NCBI GenBank assembly: GCA_900314165.1 | Contig: OMUE01000203.1 | Coordinates: forward strand, 1-12,060 | DNA: 12,060 nucleotides | Direction of reading: 5' to 3' | Source of the DNA: an uncultured Acidaminococcus sp. | GTDB taxonomy: Bacteria > Bacillota_C > Negativicutes > Acidaminococcales > Acidaminococcaceae | Shown: piece after piece, positions 1 to 7,289 of the stretch | Position numbering within the stretch: position 1 is the first letter of the stretch | Layout of the letters: each line of letters opens with the position of its first letter | The notes under the pieces: generated by a model | What the model was told of the DNA's origin: nothing | Database searches by the model: none | The model's input: only the letters and a program-made list of their open reading frames with translations | Made by a program: the position numbers and the translations under genes

Positions 1-2
1 TA

Positions 3-170
3 AGTTTAGCATCACTTGTTTCTGTTTATATCAGTATCCTTCCCAAACCGGTGCTTCATTTAAAACTTGTGGGTATTCTTTGTTTTCGTATCGAGAATAT
101 TCTGGAAATTATAGATGATTGGCATAAACTGAGAAAGTCTGCACGGAGTCTTTTGTCATCTAAATCATGA
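3..170 (+). CDS. Possible C-terminal end of an unknown plus-strand gene (partial)
   Basis: An open frame enters from the left edge and runs 55 codons to a TGA at 168-170. The translation looks protein-like: a hydrophobic stretch is followed by a charged helical end (IENILEIIDDWHKLRKSARS). I do not recognise the family. It would converge on the truncated pglX. A 55-codon open frame in AT-rich DNA can arise by chance, so this is weak. Bases 171-278 after it hold no gene that I can support. Confidence 0.3.
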   Translation, partial: SLASLVSVYISILPKPVLHLKLVGILCFRIENILEIIDDWHKLRKSARSLLSSKS

Positions 171-278
171 ACGATTATCAAACTATAGAACGATACCCTT
201 TAACCTACCGTTCAAATGTTGTGCATTTTGGTTTTCAGAAAATTTGATACGAAAAATGTGCAAATGAATTTTTTGCCG

Positions 279-322
279 AAAAATAAAAAATGGACTTCCG
301 AAGCGGCATGCTTCAAAAGCCC
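279..322 (-). terminator. Intrinsic terminator after truncated pglX
   Basis: On the minus strand a 13-bp stem (GGGCTTTTGAAGC with GCTTCGGAAGTCC, three G-T pairs, arms at 310-322 and 292-304) closes a 5-nt loop. It is followed by TTTTTTATTTTT at about 290-279. The plus strand has no T-run, so the signal works for minus-strand transcripts only. It begins 6 bp after the pglX stop and would end the BREX transcript here. Confidence 0.85.
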
Positions 323-327
323 ATATA

Positions 328-1395
328 TCAAGCGATTTTCAAGATTTGGGGTGCGAAAAGTTCTTTTATCAATACGGGGATTTGCATTTCTAATACCGAG
401 AGATCTTCCGGTCGCAGCTTGGCATACTCTGCCCGGATGGTCTTTAATTTTTCTTCCACTTCCGGTTCCTGCTGAGCCTCCGGCAGGTAATATTTCCAGC
501 CAAACTTCTCAGCCATGTCTTTTTCTTGGGAAGGGTCGCTGATATGGCCCTGGATCCAAATCCGGCCTAAACTGTTTTCTACCATGTAGCGGACAATCCA
601 ATCCGGGGTGAACAGCTGGGTAGCCGCCGGAATCTTCTCCTTCGTGACCTTCTGGCCCTTTTTCAGTCCTGCATATACTTGATCCTTCAGCTCCGCATTA
701 TAGTACTGATACAGCCAGCCGATGATCTGGACCTGATTCTGCCAGTCCTCGGAAGGAATGTCATGAGTCAGGTGGTACACTACTCCCTCTTTGTCGATAA
801 AGCTGGAATGGAAGAAGAAATCGGACACATCCCCGGACTTTTCAAACAGGCCCGGCAGGATATCCGCCAACTGGTGGCAGCGTTTCAACAGCAGGAAATT
901 GAACACTTCGTCCAGCTGCTGATTCTCCTTCCAGGTCAGCAGCTGCCGTTTTTCGTCAGCTGTAAATTCCAGATTGCTGTCCAGAGGAGTCGTCACCAGA
1001 TCCGGGTCGATTTTGCCGGGAACTTGGGAGCCCAGGATCCACAGCCCATCAGAAATATAGCCATTGACCTCCATGTAGCGGACGGCGGCCAGCCTGTTAA
1101 ACCAGGTAGCTGCCATAGTCTCTACAAAAGCCTCGAACGCCGTGGCATAGTCCGTAGACAGCATGCGCTGCTTCAGGTCTTCTACAACTTTTTCCCGCAA
1201 ACGGATGGTACTCCCCGTGAGAGCCGAAGGCGTACCGGTGCCCTGGTCGAAATACAGGATTTCCCGGGTAGAAGCCGGCAGGGGCTCCTGGATGGCAGCA
1301 GTCGTAATGCCCATGACGGCAGCCTGTTTCTGAACTTCATTTTTCAGCTGGACCCGAGCCCAGGTGGCAAATTTCTTGATGGCTGATTTATCCAT
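328..1395 (-). CDS. pglX: Truncated PglX, BREX adenine-specific DNA methyltransferase (N-terminal fragment, probable pseudogene)
   Basis: Full-length PglX (usually about 1,100-1,250 residues) methylates adenine in the host's BREX sites and is needed for both self-marking and defence. This ORF has 355 codons. Residues 1-335 look like a normal PglX N-terminus: the start MDKSAIKKFATWARVQL, then FTPDWIVRYMVENSLGRIW at 262-280, then KLRPEDLSVL at 326-335. In PglX proteins that last stretch leads straight into motif I (DPxxGSGH). Here it is replaced by a 20-residue tail (EMQIPVLIKELFAPQILKIA) and a stop. Motif I, the NPPY catalytic motif and the specificity region are all missing, so it cannot methylate DNA. 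It starts 14 bp after brxC, with GGACGGG upstream of ATG. Known of the family: the BREX role. Inferred: deletion, insertion or recombination at about 390. Confidence 0.9.
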   Translation of the reverse strand: MDKSAIKKFATWARVQLKNEVQKQAAVMGITTAAIQEPLPASTREILYFDQGTGTPSALTGSTIRLREKVVEDLKQRMLSTDYATAFEAFVETMAATWFNRLAAVRYMEVNGYISDGLWILGSQVPGKIDPDLVTTPLDSNLEFTADEKRQLLTWKENQQLDEVFNFLLLKRCHQLADILPGLFEKSGDVSDFFFHSSFIDKEGVVYHLTHDIPSEDWQNQVQIIGWLYQYYNAELKDQVYAGLKKGQKVTKEKIPAATQLFTPDWIVRYMVENSLGRIWIQGHISDPSQEKDMAEKFGWKYYLPEAQQEPEVEEKLKTIRAEYAKLRPEDLSVLEMQIPVLIKELFAPQILKIA

Positions 1396-1409
1396 ATCGT
1401 CCCGTCCTT

Positions 1410-4400
1410 TTAAAATTTCACTTGCAGTTCGTCCAGATCTTTCAGATTCTCTTCTAGCCGCTTCTTAAACGCCGTGATATAAGCATCCAAATCCTGTTGG
1501 TTATGAATTTTCCAAACGGGAGTGCCCATATATTTTGCAAGAACAACCTTCTTCTTGGGCTTAAGAGGTTTTGGAGGCTTAGGGCCAGGACCTGGAGGAT
1601 CAATAATAAAAGGAACTATCCGAGAAAACTCATTCAGATAGCTTTCGCACAGGCTTTCTGCCTGAGTCTGATAGCCTAACAGGCTGGCAATATTCTTTTC
1701 ATGTTCTGCCTTATCCTTCAAGGCAGTAAAATCCCGCAGGACTCTTGGAGAATAGTCCGTCTCATATTCCTTACCTTTCAGTTCATCCAACACAGTTTGT
1801 GCATTCTGTTGAATGGCATCCAGCACGGGCTGAGTTTTTTCGGTCAGCACTTCCATATACATATCCCGGAACGTATCAAATAAAGCCGGCAGATCTTTTA
1901 TCCGCCCATAGGGCGTACGAGACGTGACAATCTCATGTATCTGGTTATAGATGCCCTGGATGCGGGACTTATCCCGCAGGTAGATCTCACTGGATTCATA
2001 TAATTGCACAGCTTCCAAGCCATTCTCTTTAAAGATTTTCTGCTGGTTTTCATTTTTGTAGAACGTCTGCACCGGTGCCAGATCTTCTGCCAGATCCAGC
2101 AGGTCATCTTCCTGCTGATTCAGGTATTTGAAGACCCCATTGTCCCGGTATTTGTCCTGCAGGTTCGTCAAGGCTCTGCTGATTTCTCCCAGCTTCTCGT
2201 TGCCGGGGAATTCCTGGTTGTATTTCCAGATGTCCTGCATTCGCTTTACCTGGTCCTTCAGGTTATTCACGCCTTCTACCAGATCCACACGGATTTTGTC
2301 CGGATCGGTGGCGACTACCGTCTTGTTCAGCAGATCCTTCATGATGGTCTTGCAGCTGTTCAGGAAGGCCGGAGAAATAACTTCCTTGGCCTTGAACAGC
2401 ATCTTATCCCTGAACTTCCCAACGGTAAAGTACTGGGCTAATTCCTCAGGCTTCCGGTTAAATTCGCTGACCGGTTCCTTATCCAGGTAGGCACTGAGTT
2501 CTTTTTCCTTAAACAGCTCAGCGGCCAGCCAACGAGTATCCAGTTCGTTATACCCATAGGGCGGTTTGGCAAAATAGTCGATGAGGTCTTTGAAGGACAC
2601 AGAATCGTAGTAGTCCGTCCGTTCCTTGATGAAGCCCTTCATTTCTTCCAGAGCATGTTCATTGTCCTTTTGCGGAGCCACAGGCATGAGGACGGTGCTT
2701 TCCGGCTGCTTTTTGAACAGCTCCTTGATATCCTGGTCATTCTTCTCTTTTGTGATATAGGCCAGTTTGAAGTACACGATATCTACCAGTCTCCCCAGAG
2801 CCTCATTGATCCGGCCTTCCGGGTTCGTGGTCTTGATCTCCGTAATCTTTTTATTGTTGATGAAGATTTCTGCCTGCCCGATGGCTTCTGCCAGGGTCTT
2901 CTTGGCATATTCTGCACTCTGGGCGGCTTCCTGATTCTTCGTAGCCCTCAGGATCGTGGATTTGCCTTTCTGGGGATCCGGCACCTTGCGCAGATAGTCG
3001 TGAATCTTCATATTGTTCTTCAGTTCCCGAAGGTAACGGTCATTGTTTTCCGGCAGCTTGAAGATGACTTCGTTATTTTGGACGGACATAAGCCCCAGGG
3101 TGCTGTCCAGGTTTGTCCCGGCATCGCCGCCGTAGTAAGGAGTAATGAACCGGATGCCCAGCTGATTGTTCTGCTGATTCAGGTTCACCGGCTGTTCATC
3201 CACGCTCTTGTTGAACGCATACACATAGGCCCCGTTGAAACGGCTGACCCGGTAGCGGTTGCTTTTATAGATGTTGTCAAAGATAACGGTACCGATGTTC
3301 TTGATGACTTCGCTGGTAGGTATCTCCCGGTTCTGGATTTCCCGGTTGATATCCTGTTCTTCGTCCGTCAGGAATTCATAGGTATCCTGGACCTGGGCCA
3401 CCATGAGGCTACGGATAAGGACCTGGAGTGCCTCTTGGACTCTGGGCAGCAGAGCAGCCTTGTCTTCATGGATATTCGTCACCATGAAGTTCACGATATT
3501 CGTTTCCGTCAGAGGCACGCCGTCCACATATTTCAACAGGAACAGCACCTTCAGCACGTTGACCGCAAAGCAGTCTTTTTCATGGTTCGGGTTGATCCGT
3601 TCGCTTTCCTCGGCCCGTTTGATGACTACCGCATGGGTGTGGTCGATAAACTGGTCCAAATCGTTGTAGAACAGGTACAGAGGCACCAGAGCCCCTTCTT
3701 CCTGCTCTTTCAGGGTAATAGCCGCCTTTTGGAAGGCTCCCAGCATGGACCGTTCCCCGGAGGACTGATGCCGGCCGGAGGAGCTGTTCTTGCGGATGGC
3801 TTCCAGAATGTCTGCTAACAGCTTGAACTGGTATGGCAGGAAAGGATAGTCTGCCGCAAATTCTGCCTCATCTTTGTATTTTGTCAGTTCCAGGGAAATA
3901 TCCCGGAAATCTACCACATTCTGAATGGAGGTTTCTTCGGCGCTGTACAGGGCTTTCAGGGTAGCTTCTGCCGTATCCGTCTTCTTCAGGATTCTCTGGC
4001 GGATGACCTCGTCCGCGTTGATGGACGTCAGGGACAATCTCGTATTGAAGCGGCCTTGAATCTTGGAAAAGTCGATCTTACCCTGGGTAAAGTTCGTATC
4101 CATACGGTCCGGGTCCGTCATAGAATCTATGGCTTCCTGGGCCGTGACGATGATCCAGGCTTTGCCGTGGCATTGGCTGCCCAGTTCTTCCGTAATAGTC
4201 TGCAGGTTCAGCATGAGCCGGGAGTCCGAGCTGATAAACTGGCCGATTTCATCCACCAGGAACACCACCCGTTTGCCGGAGCGCTTGATATACGTGGCAA
4301 CCCGGGCCGCAAAGTCTTCCAGGGCAATCTTGTAGCTTTCCGTAGTGGCAGACTTCACCCAGTCCTGGGCATCCTCTTCGGACATATAGCCCATTTGGGT

Positions 4401-5042
4401 CAGGGCCTTCACCATATATTTCCGGTGTACGCGGATCTTGCTGCGGTCGTCCAGCCAATCCACACCGTTTACAGCTTTGTAGGCAGCCTTGAATTCCTCA
4501 TAGCGGCCTTCCTCATCCAACGTCCGTTCCAGGTCTGCCAGAGCAGGATTGGCACCATCGTAGCCCAGCTTTTCGTTAAATACGCGGTTGAACACGGTCA
4601 CAATGGCGTTACTGTCGGATTTGGCTGTGGACTGGCTCTTGGAGTCTACGTTAAACAGGATGGACAGAGTGGGCGTATGAGCGGCCCGCTGCATCTTGGC
4701 ATAGAGCTCCGGATCGGAGGTAATGGCTTCCTTGTCGGAGAAGTATTCCATGGCATGACGGCCGTCTACCAGGGTATCGTCAAGGATATAGGACAGGATC
4801 TTCAGGAAGTGAGATTTACCACTGCCAAAGAAGCCGGAAATCCAAACGCCCATTTTGTCCACGTCGTGATCGAAGCTGTACACGTAGTTCGTGAAAAAGG
4901 TCTCCAAATGCTTTTTCAGCTCGTCCGTGACTACGTATTCTTCCAGTTCCTGTTTCCTATTTTCTTCACTGGCCGAGCCCACCTTGATAACACCTTTGAT
5001 GTCACGGTCAATGGGTTTTACGAACATGTTTTTGATCTGCAT
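1410..5042 (-). CDS. brxC: BREX system P-loop ATPase BrxC
   Basis: A 1,210-residue protein, the size expected for BrxC, the large ATPase of type 1 BREX that is essential for blocking phage replication. Walker A is GFFGSGKS at residues 70-77. Walker B is VVFLVDE at 259-265, in the conserved context KRVVFLVDEIGQFI. The C-terminal part is long, helical and charged. Near 1140-1160 a proline/glycine/lysine-rich linker (PPGPGPKPPKP) precedes a small terminal domain. The start is supported by AAAGGAG five bases before ATG. It lies third in the order brxA-brxB-brxC-pglX. The frame is intact with no sign of decay, unlike the next gene. The 166-bp gap to brxB is filled mostly by a structured repeat. 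Confidence 0.97.
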   Translation of the reverse strand: MQIKNMFVKPIDRDIKGVIKVGSASEENRKQELEEYVVTDELKKHLETFFTNYVYSFDHDVDKMGVWISGFFGSGKSHFLKILSYILDDTLVDGRHAMEYFSDKEAITSDPELYAKMQRAAHTPTLSILFNVDSKSQSTAKSDSNAIVTVFNRVFNEKLGYDGANPALADLERTLDEEGRYEEFKAAYKAVNGVDWLDDRSKIRVHRKYMVKALTQMGYMSEEDAQDWVKSATTESYKIALEDFAARVATYIKRSGKRVVFLVDEIGQFISSDSRLMLNLQTITEELGSQCHGKAWIIVTAQEAIDSMTDPDRMDTNFTQGKIDFSKIQGRFNTRLSLTSINADEVIRQRILKKTDTAEATLKALYSAEETSIQNVVDFRDISLELTKYKDEAEFAADYPFLPYQFKLLADILEAIRKNSSSGRHQSSGERSMLGAFQKAAITLKEQEEGALVPLYLFYNDLDQFIDHTHAVVIKRAEESERINPNHEKDCFAVNVLKVLFLLKYVDGVPLTETNIVNFMVTNIHEDKAALLPRVQEALQVLIRSLMVAQVQDTYEFLTDEEQDINREIQNREIPTSEVIKNIGTVIFDNIYKSNRYRVSRFNGAYVYAFNKSVDEQPVNLNQQNNQLGIRFITPYYGGDAGTNLDSTLGLMSVQNNEVIFKLPENNDRYLRELKNNMKIHDYLRKVPDPQKGKSTILRATKNQEAAQSAEYAKKTLAEAIGQAEIFINNKKITEIKTTNPEGRINEALGRLVDIVYFKLAYITKEKNDQDIKELFKKQPESTVLMPVAPQKDNEHALEEMKGFIKERTDYYDSVSFKDLIDYFAKPPYGYNELDTRWLAAELFKEKELSAYLDKEPVSEFNRKPEELAQYFTVGKFRDKMLFKAKEVISPAFLNSCKTIMKDLLNKTVVATDPDKIRVDLVEGVNNLKDQVKRMQDIWKYNQEFPGNEKLGEISRALTNLQDKYRDNGVFKYLNQQEDDLLDLAEDLAPVQTFYKNENQQKIFKENGLEAVQLYESSEIYLRDKSRIQGIYNQIHEIVTSRTPYGRIKDLPALFDTFRDMYMEVLTEKTQPVLDAIQQNAQTVLDELKGKEYETDYSPRVLRDFTALKDKAEHEKNIASLLGYQTQAESLCESYLNEFSRIVPFIIDPPGPGPKPPKPLKPKKKVVLAKYMGTPVWKIHNQQDLDAYITAFKKRLEENLKDLDELQVKF

Positions 5043-5061
5043 GATGGCTCCTTTGCATTAT

Positions 5062-5195
5062 GTCCGCCCTTTACAAGGGCGGAGGTATCCGCTGCGCAGC
5101 AGTGGATGGTGGGTTAAAAAATCGTGGTGATAGGCTTATTGCATAAACCCACCACCGTTGCAAGCAACGGTCCCCCGCCCTTGAAAAGGGCGGAC
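5062..5195. repeat. 134-bp hairpin-rich inverted-repeat element between brxB and brxC
   Basis: The ends form an inverted repeat of about 24 bp with 22 matches. Each end is itself a hairpin: TCCGCCCTT/AAGGGCGGA at 5063-5083 and CCGCCCTT/AAGGGCGG at 5175-5193. Inside are ATCCGCTGC/GCAGTGGAT at 5087-5107 (one wobble pair), a perfect ACCGTTGC/GCAACGGT at 5154-5171, and GGTGGGTT (5108-5115) facing AACCCACC (5146-5153). There is no T-run, so it is not an intrinsic terminator. It resembles a non-autonomous MITE-like or REP-like element in the BREX transcript. It may affect mRNA stability or polarity; that is inference. Confidence 0.8.
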
Positions 5196-5207
5196 AGGAA
5201 TAATTCG

Positions 5208-5798
5208 TTAGTGTTCCACTAATGGAAACGCACGGTAATAATTGGAATTGCGGTCGTGGTTGTCTTCGCCGAAAATCAGCAGGGACGAGCCAGTGTACTT
5301 GCCTGGGAAGAACAGGACCACGGGACAGTGATCCATGACCTGATGCAGGTTATTCAAGATCTTGTGGGACCGCAGGATGGGATAACACTTGCCCACGCCT
5401 GTCAGGAATACCACGGAGTCCTCCGGGGTGTGTTCCAGAATGTACTGTATCATGAGGCTGTCATCCTCGTTGAACCGCAGCACGTCAGAAATGGCATCGA
5501 ACACATATTGGGTGCCCTCCTCTTCTTCCAGATCCTTCAGGTCGTCCAGTACGTCTTCCTGCTGTAGCAGCTGGAGCATGAGCTCGTACAGGTCGAAGAC
5601 TACCAAGTCATAGCCGAACTTCAACCGGGTGTCCGTGTCCTGCAGGGCCTGAACCCGTTTGCGGACGATAAGCTCTTCCTGAGGTGCGTAGTCAAACACG
5701 TAGTACCCTACTTCTCCAGCCAGGCCTGTATTGCTGCGGAACTCTTCGCTGCGCATTTTTTCTTCCAGGATATCCAATCGTTCTTCGATATTCTTCAT
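5208..5798 (-). CDS. brxB: BREX protein BrxB (DUF1788 family)
   Basis: A 196-residue protein of the usual BrxB length and pattern. The family signature is seen in VVFLTGVGKCYPILRSHKIL (about 129-148), followed by PVVLFFPGKYTGSSLLIFG and the near-terminal NYYRAFPLV. BrxB is a conserved core component of type 1 BREX whose biochemical activity is not well defined. The start codon overlaps the brxA stop as ATGA at 5795-5798, which suggests translational coupling. AGGAG lies 7 bases upstream of ATG. The frame is intact. Confidence 0.95.
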   Translation of the reverse strand: MKNIEERLDILEEKMRSEEFRSNTGLAGEVGYYVFDYAPQEELIVRKRVQALQDTDTRLKFGYDLVVFDLYELMLQLLQQEDVLDDLKDLEEEEGTQYVFDAISDVLRFNEDDSLMIQYILEHTPEDSVVFLTGVGKCYPILRSHKILNNLHQVMDHCPVVLFFPGKYTGSSLLIFGEDNHDRNSNYYRAFPLVEH

Positions 5799-6412
5799 TC
5801 CCGTTCTCCTGCCAAGATTTTGTACAGATAGCCTATGCCCTCTGCTTGAAAGAAATCTTCCTGCTCTTTACCCATTAGGGGCCGCAGGATCTTACGAGGA
5901 TTGCCTGACTCCGTCAATAATCCTCCTTCTCTCAGTATACTCTTGAAATTGTCTCGGATTTTACCCAAAGCAGCATCCGTCCATTTTGCGGCATGGGCAT
6001 CTTCTGCCTGAAGCTTGTGCAGGAAGCTGAAGAAATCCGCATCTGCCAGGTCCGTATTGCCTACAATGAGTTTTTCCCTGTACACTTCATCCATGAAACG
6101 CAAGAACGTATGATCCGTCAGCAGGACAAGGACGATGCAGAGCAGTTTTTGAATTTCCACAGGCTGATCCGCAAAAAATGCCAGAAATGCCTCGTCAACA
6201 GCTCTAAGCCGACGAAAGACAACCGTGCGGATCTCATTGGCACGGCTTTTCGATATGGCGTTATAGACATTTTCTGTTTCACTAAGCTGTTTGATCTCGT
6301 CCAGAGATTTTCCCTCTTGCAGCATTTCCACTGTCTGCCGGGTCTCCCTGGACCACAGATAATCTTTAACTCGTGCCGGATACTGTGCCTTCAGCACTTT
6401 CATCTCGATCAT
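5795..6412 (-). CDS. brxA: BREX protein BrxA (DUF1819 family)
   Basis: First gene of the BREX operon, 205 residues from the chosen ATG at 6412. A TTG at 6430 is in the same frame but overlaps the ribosome binding site. AAGGAG at 6421-6426 lies 8 bases before the ATG, so the ATG is preferred (MIEMKVLKAQYP). BrxA proteins are about 200 residues, helical, and known as DNA-binding winged-helix-like proteins. Family-like features are the basic stretch SRANEIRTVVFRRLRAVDEAFLAFF and the C-terminal GGLL-NPRKILRPLMG region. It overlaps brxB by 4 bp. Regulation is probably through the promoter and hairpin leader just upstream. Confidence 0.94.
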   Translation of the reverse strand: MIEMKVLKAQYPARVKDYLWSRETRQTVEMLQEGKSLDEIKQLSETENVYNAISKSRANEIRTVVFRRLRAVDEAFLAFFADQPVEIQKLLCIVLVLLTDHTFLRFMDEVYREKLIVGNTDLADADFFSFLHKLQAEDAHAAKWTDAALGKIRDNFKSILREGGLLTESGNPRKILRPLMGKEQEDFFQAEGIGYLYKILAGERE

Positions 6413-6468
6413 AAAAATTTCTCCTTGCAAAATAAAAAAGAATCTTCAGCCAAAGTAACGCTTGCCAA
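6409..6468 (-). CDS. Possible 19-aa leader peptide overlapping brxA start
   Basis: A TTG start at 6468 lies 5 bases after GGGAGG (6474-6479). The frame encodes MASVTLAEDSFLFCKEKFL and ends with TGA at 6411-6409, overlapping the brxA ATG as ATGA. The first ten or so codons lie inside the terminator-like hairpin. A ribosome starting here would therefore open the hairpin and be delivered to brxA. No homologue is known to me. The weak TTG start and the short length keep confidence low. Confidence 0.3.
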   Translation of the reverse strand: MASVTLAEDSFLFCKEKFL

Positions 6469-6474
6469 AGATTC
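6429..6474 (-). terminator. Terminator-like hairpin in the BREX leader (candidate attenuator)
   Basis: On the minus strand, GAATCTTTGGC (6474-6464) pairs with GCTGAAGATTC (6450-6440). The stem is 11 bp with two G-T pairs and the loop is 13 nt. TTTTTTATTTT (6439-6429) follows directly. It lies between the predicted promoter and brxA, and its T-run ends 2 bases before the brxA ribosome binding site. The shape is that of an intrinsic terminator, so it may attenuate BREX transcription. It could instead end a short leader RNA. Confidence 0.65.
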
Positions 6475-6502
6475 CTCCCTTTTCTCGTATGTGATAGTTA
6501 TA

Positions 6503-6531
6503 TTATACGAAAAAATGAGAATGTTATAAAG
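6503..6531 (-). promoter_or_regulatory. Predicted sigma-A promoter for the BREX operon
   Basis: On the minus strand, TTTATA (6531-6526) and a perfect TATAAT (6508-6503) are separated by 17 bases. The -35 matches 4 of 6 consensus bases. The transcript would start near 6496, giving a leader of about 84 nt with the hairpin before brxA. Confidence 0.6.
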
Positions 6532-6543
6532 TGAATTCTTGAT

Positions 6544-6644
6544 GGGCGCATCTCACGATGCGCCCCTACGGTTTTTCGCCCTGCTTTCGGCAAAACGCCG
6601 AATGTCCGACACGCATCCGTAGGGGCTTATCGCAAGATAAGCCC
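6544..6644. repeat. 101-bp MITE-like element with structured inverted ends
   Basis: The two 28-bp ends (6544-6571 and 6617-6644) are inverted repeats matching at 22 positions. Each end contains a perfect 9-bp hairpin: GGGCGCATC/GATGCGCCC with a 4-nt loop, and GGGCTTATC/GATAAGCCC with a GCAA loop. Four of the six differences are paired changes that keep the stems (G-C to T-A and C-G to T-A). It encodes nothing recognisable and sits just upstream of the BREX promoter. A mobilised non-coding repeat is the likely nature. Confidence 0.75.
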
Positions 6645-6883
6645 ACCGAGGATTCTATTGCAATTGTTCGCCAGCGGCCCACTCCGACCATAGCGGATGT
6701 TCGAGGAAGCAACGTTCCATTACGGCCTACACCTGGCCGTTGCGTTATGCAACAGGCAACCTTCAAGCTGAATACTCTTAGGAGTGTATCTTCTAAAGTA
6801 GACACATTGTAACAACTGCTTTATTTTAAGAAATTCATTTTTTCAATTTCTATAACTTTTCAGGTTGCCATTCTGTCCCCACC
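6645..6883. other. Gene-free stretch with small hairpins
   Basis: I see no supported gene. Two adjacent hairpins occur: CGGCC-tacacct-GGCCG at 6723-6739 and GTTGC-gttat-GCAAC at 6739-6753. An AT-rich AGAAATT/AATTTCT inverted repeat lies at 6829-6851. The first part may be debris of the neighbouring repeat. Confidence 0.4.
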
Positions 6884-6902
6884 TGGTATACCACTTGGTG
6901 CC
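6884..6902. repeat. Iteron- or operator-like repeat, copy 1
   Basis: The palindrome TGGTATACCA (6884-6893) runs directly into CCACTTGGTGCC (6891-6902). Both words recur at 7056-7085. A degenerate relative, ATGGCATACCAACT, lies near 6917-6930. Such repeats upstream of a replication gene may be protein-binding sites. Confidence 0.5.
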
Positions 6903-7055
6903 GCTTTGGTAGCATAATGGCATACCAACTGGGAGACAATTAGACAACCTAATGGGTGCAATTTGGGTATTTCGGCATTTTGAATTTTCTGGTTATTGAT
7001 GGTGAAAATGCTTGAAACTCCTGATAAAATCAGGATCTAAGAGCTTTTTTCCAGA

Positions 7056-7093
7056 TGGTATACCAAGTGTCAACCACTTGGTGCCAAATGGTA
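7056..7093. repeat. Iteron- or operator-like repeat, copy 2
   Basis: TGGTATACCA at 7056-7065 and CCACTTGGTGCC at 7074-7085 repeat the words of the 6884 site, here separated by 8 bases. They build a perfect 8-bp inverted repeat, ACCAAGTG/CACTTGGT, around TCAAC (7062-7082). A third half-site, TGGTAT, follows at 7089-7094. Candidate operator or origin binding site; the binding protein is unknown. Confidence 0.5.
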
Positions 7094-7260
7094 TCCCTAA
7101 GATAAGTTAAGTAAATATAAATAAAGATAATATAAAAAACCAGTACTCTCTGTGATCGAAGTATAGAGTGTGTATTTTTCCAAGAGACACTTTCTCAGCC
7201 TTTTTAGCGAGAACTCACTAAAAAATAATCATTACAATTTGTTCATTTTTGCCTATTTTC

Positions 7261-7289
7261 TTGTCAAATTATCAGATATGAGTTATAAT
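7261..7289 (+). promoter_or_regulatory. Near-consensus sigma-A promoter for the replication genes
   Basis: TTGTCA (7261-7266) and TATAAT (7284-7289) are separated by exactly 17 bases. The -35 has 5 of 6 and the -10 has 6 of 6 consensus bases. It lies in an AT-rich tract about 100 bp before the small ORF at 7392 and would also serve the gene at 7733. Confidence 0.75.

Noticed and set aside
679..1386. Plus-strand open frame (235 codons) opposite pglX'
   Set aside because: Antisense shadow of a recognisable PglX N-terminus.
2655..3818. Long plus-strand open frame (387 codons) opposite brxC
   Set aside because: Antisense shadow of brxC, which has clear Walker motifs, the expected length and a good ribosome binding site.
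4056..5117. Long plus-strand open frame (353 codons) opposite the brxC 5' end
   Set aside because: Antisense shadow. No ribosome binding site or recognisable domain.
6772..6787. Small hairpin around ATACTCTTAGGAGT
   Set aside because: Short stem with no T-run and no gene next to it. No function can be supported.
6558..6812. Plus- and minus-strand open frames over the 101-bp element
   Set aside because: They run through non-coding hairpin repeats and have no ribosome binding site.
7150..7161. 12-base word CTGTGATCGAAG shared with 8470-8481
   Set aside because: A few 12-base matches are expected by chance in a window of this size.
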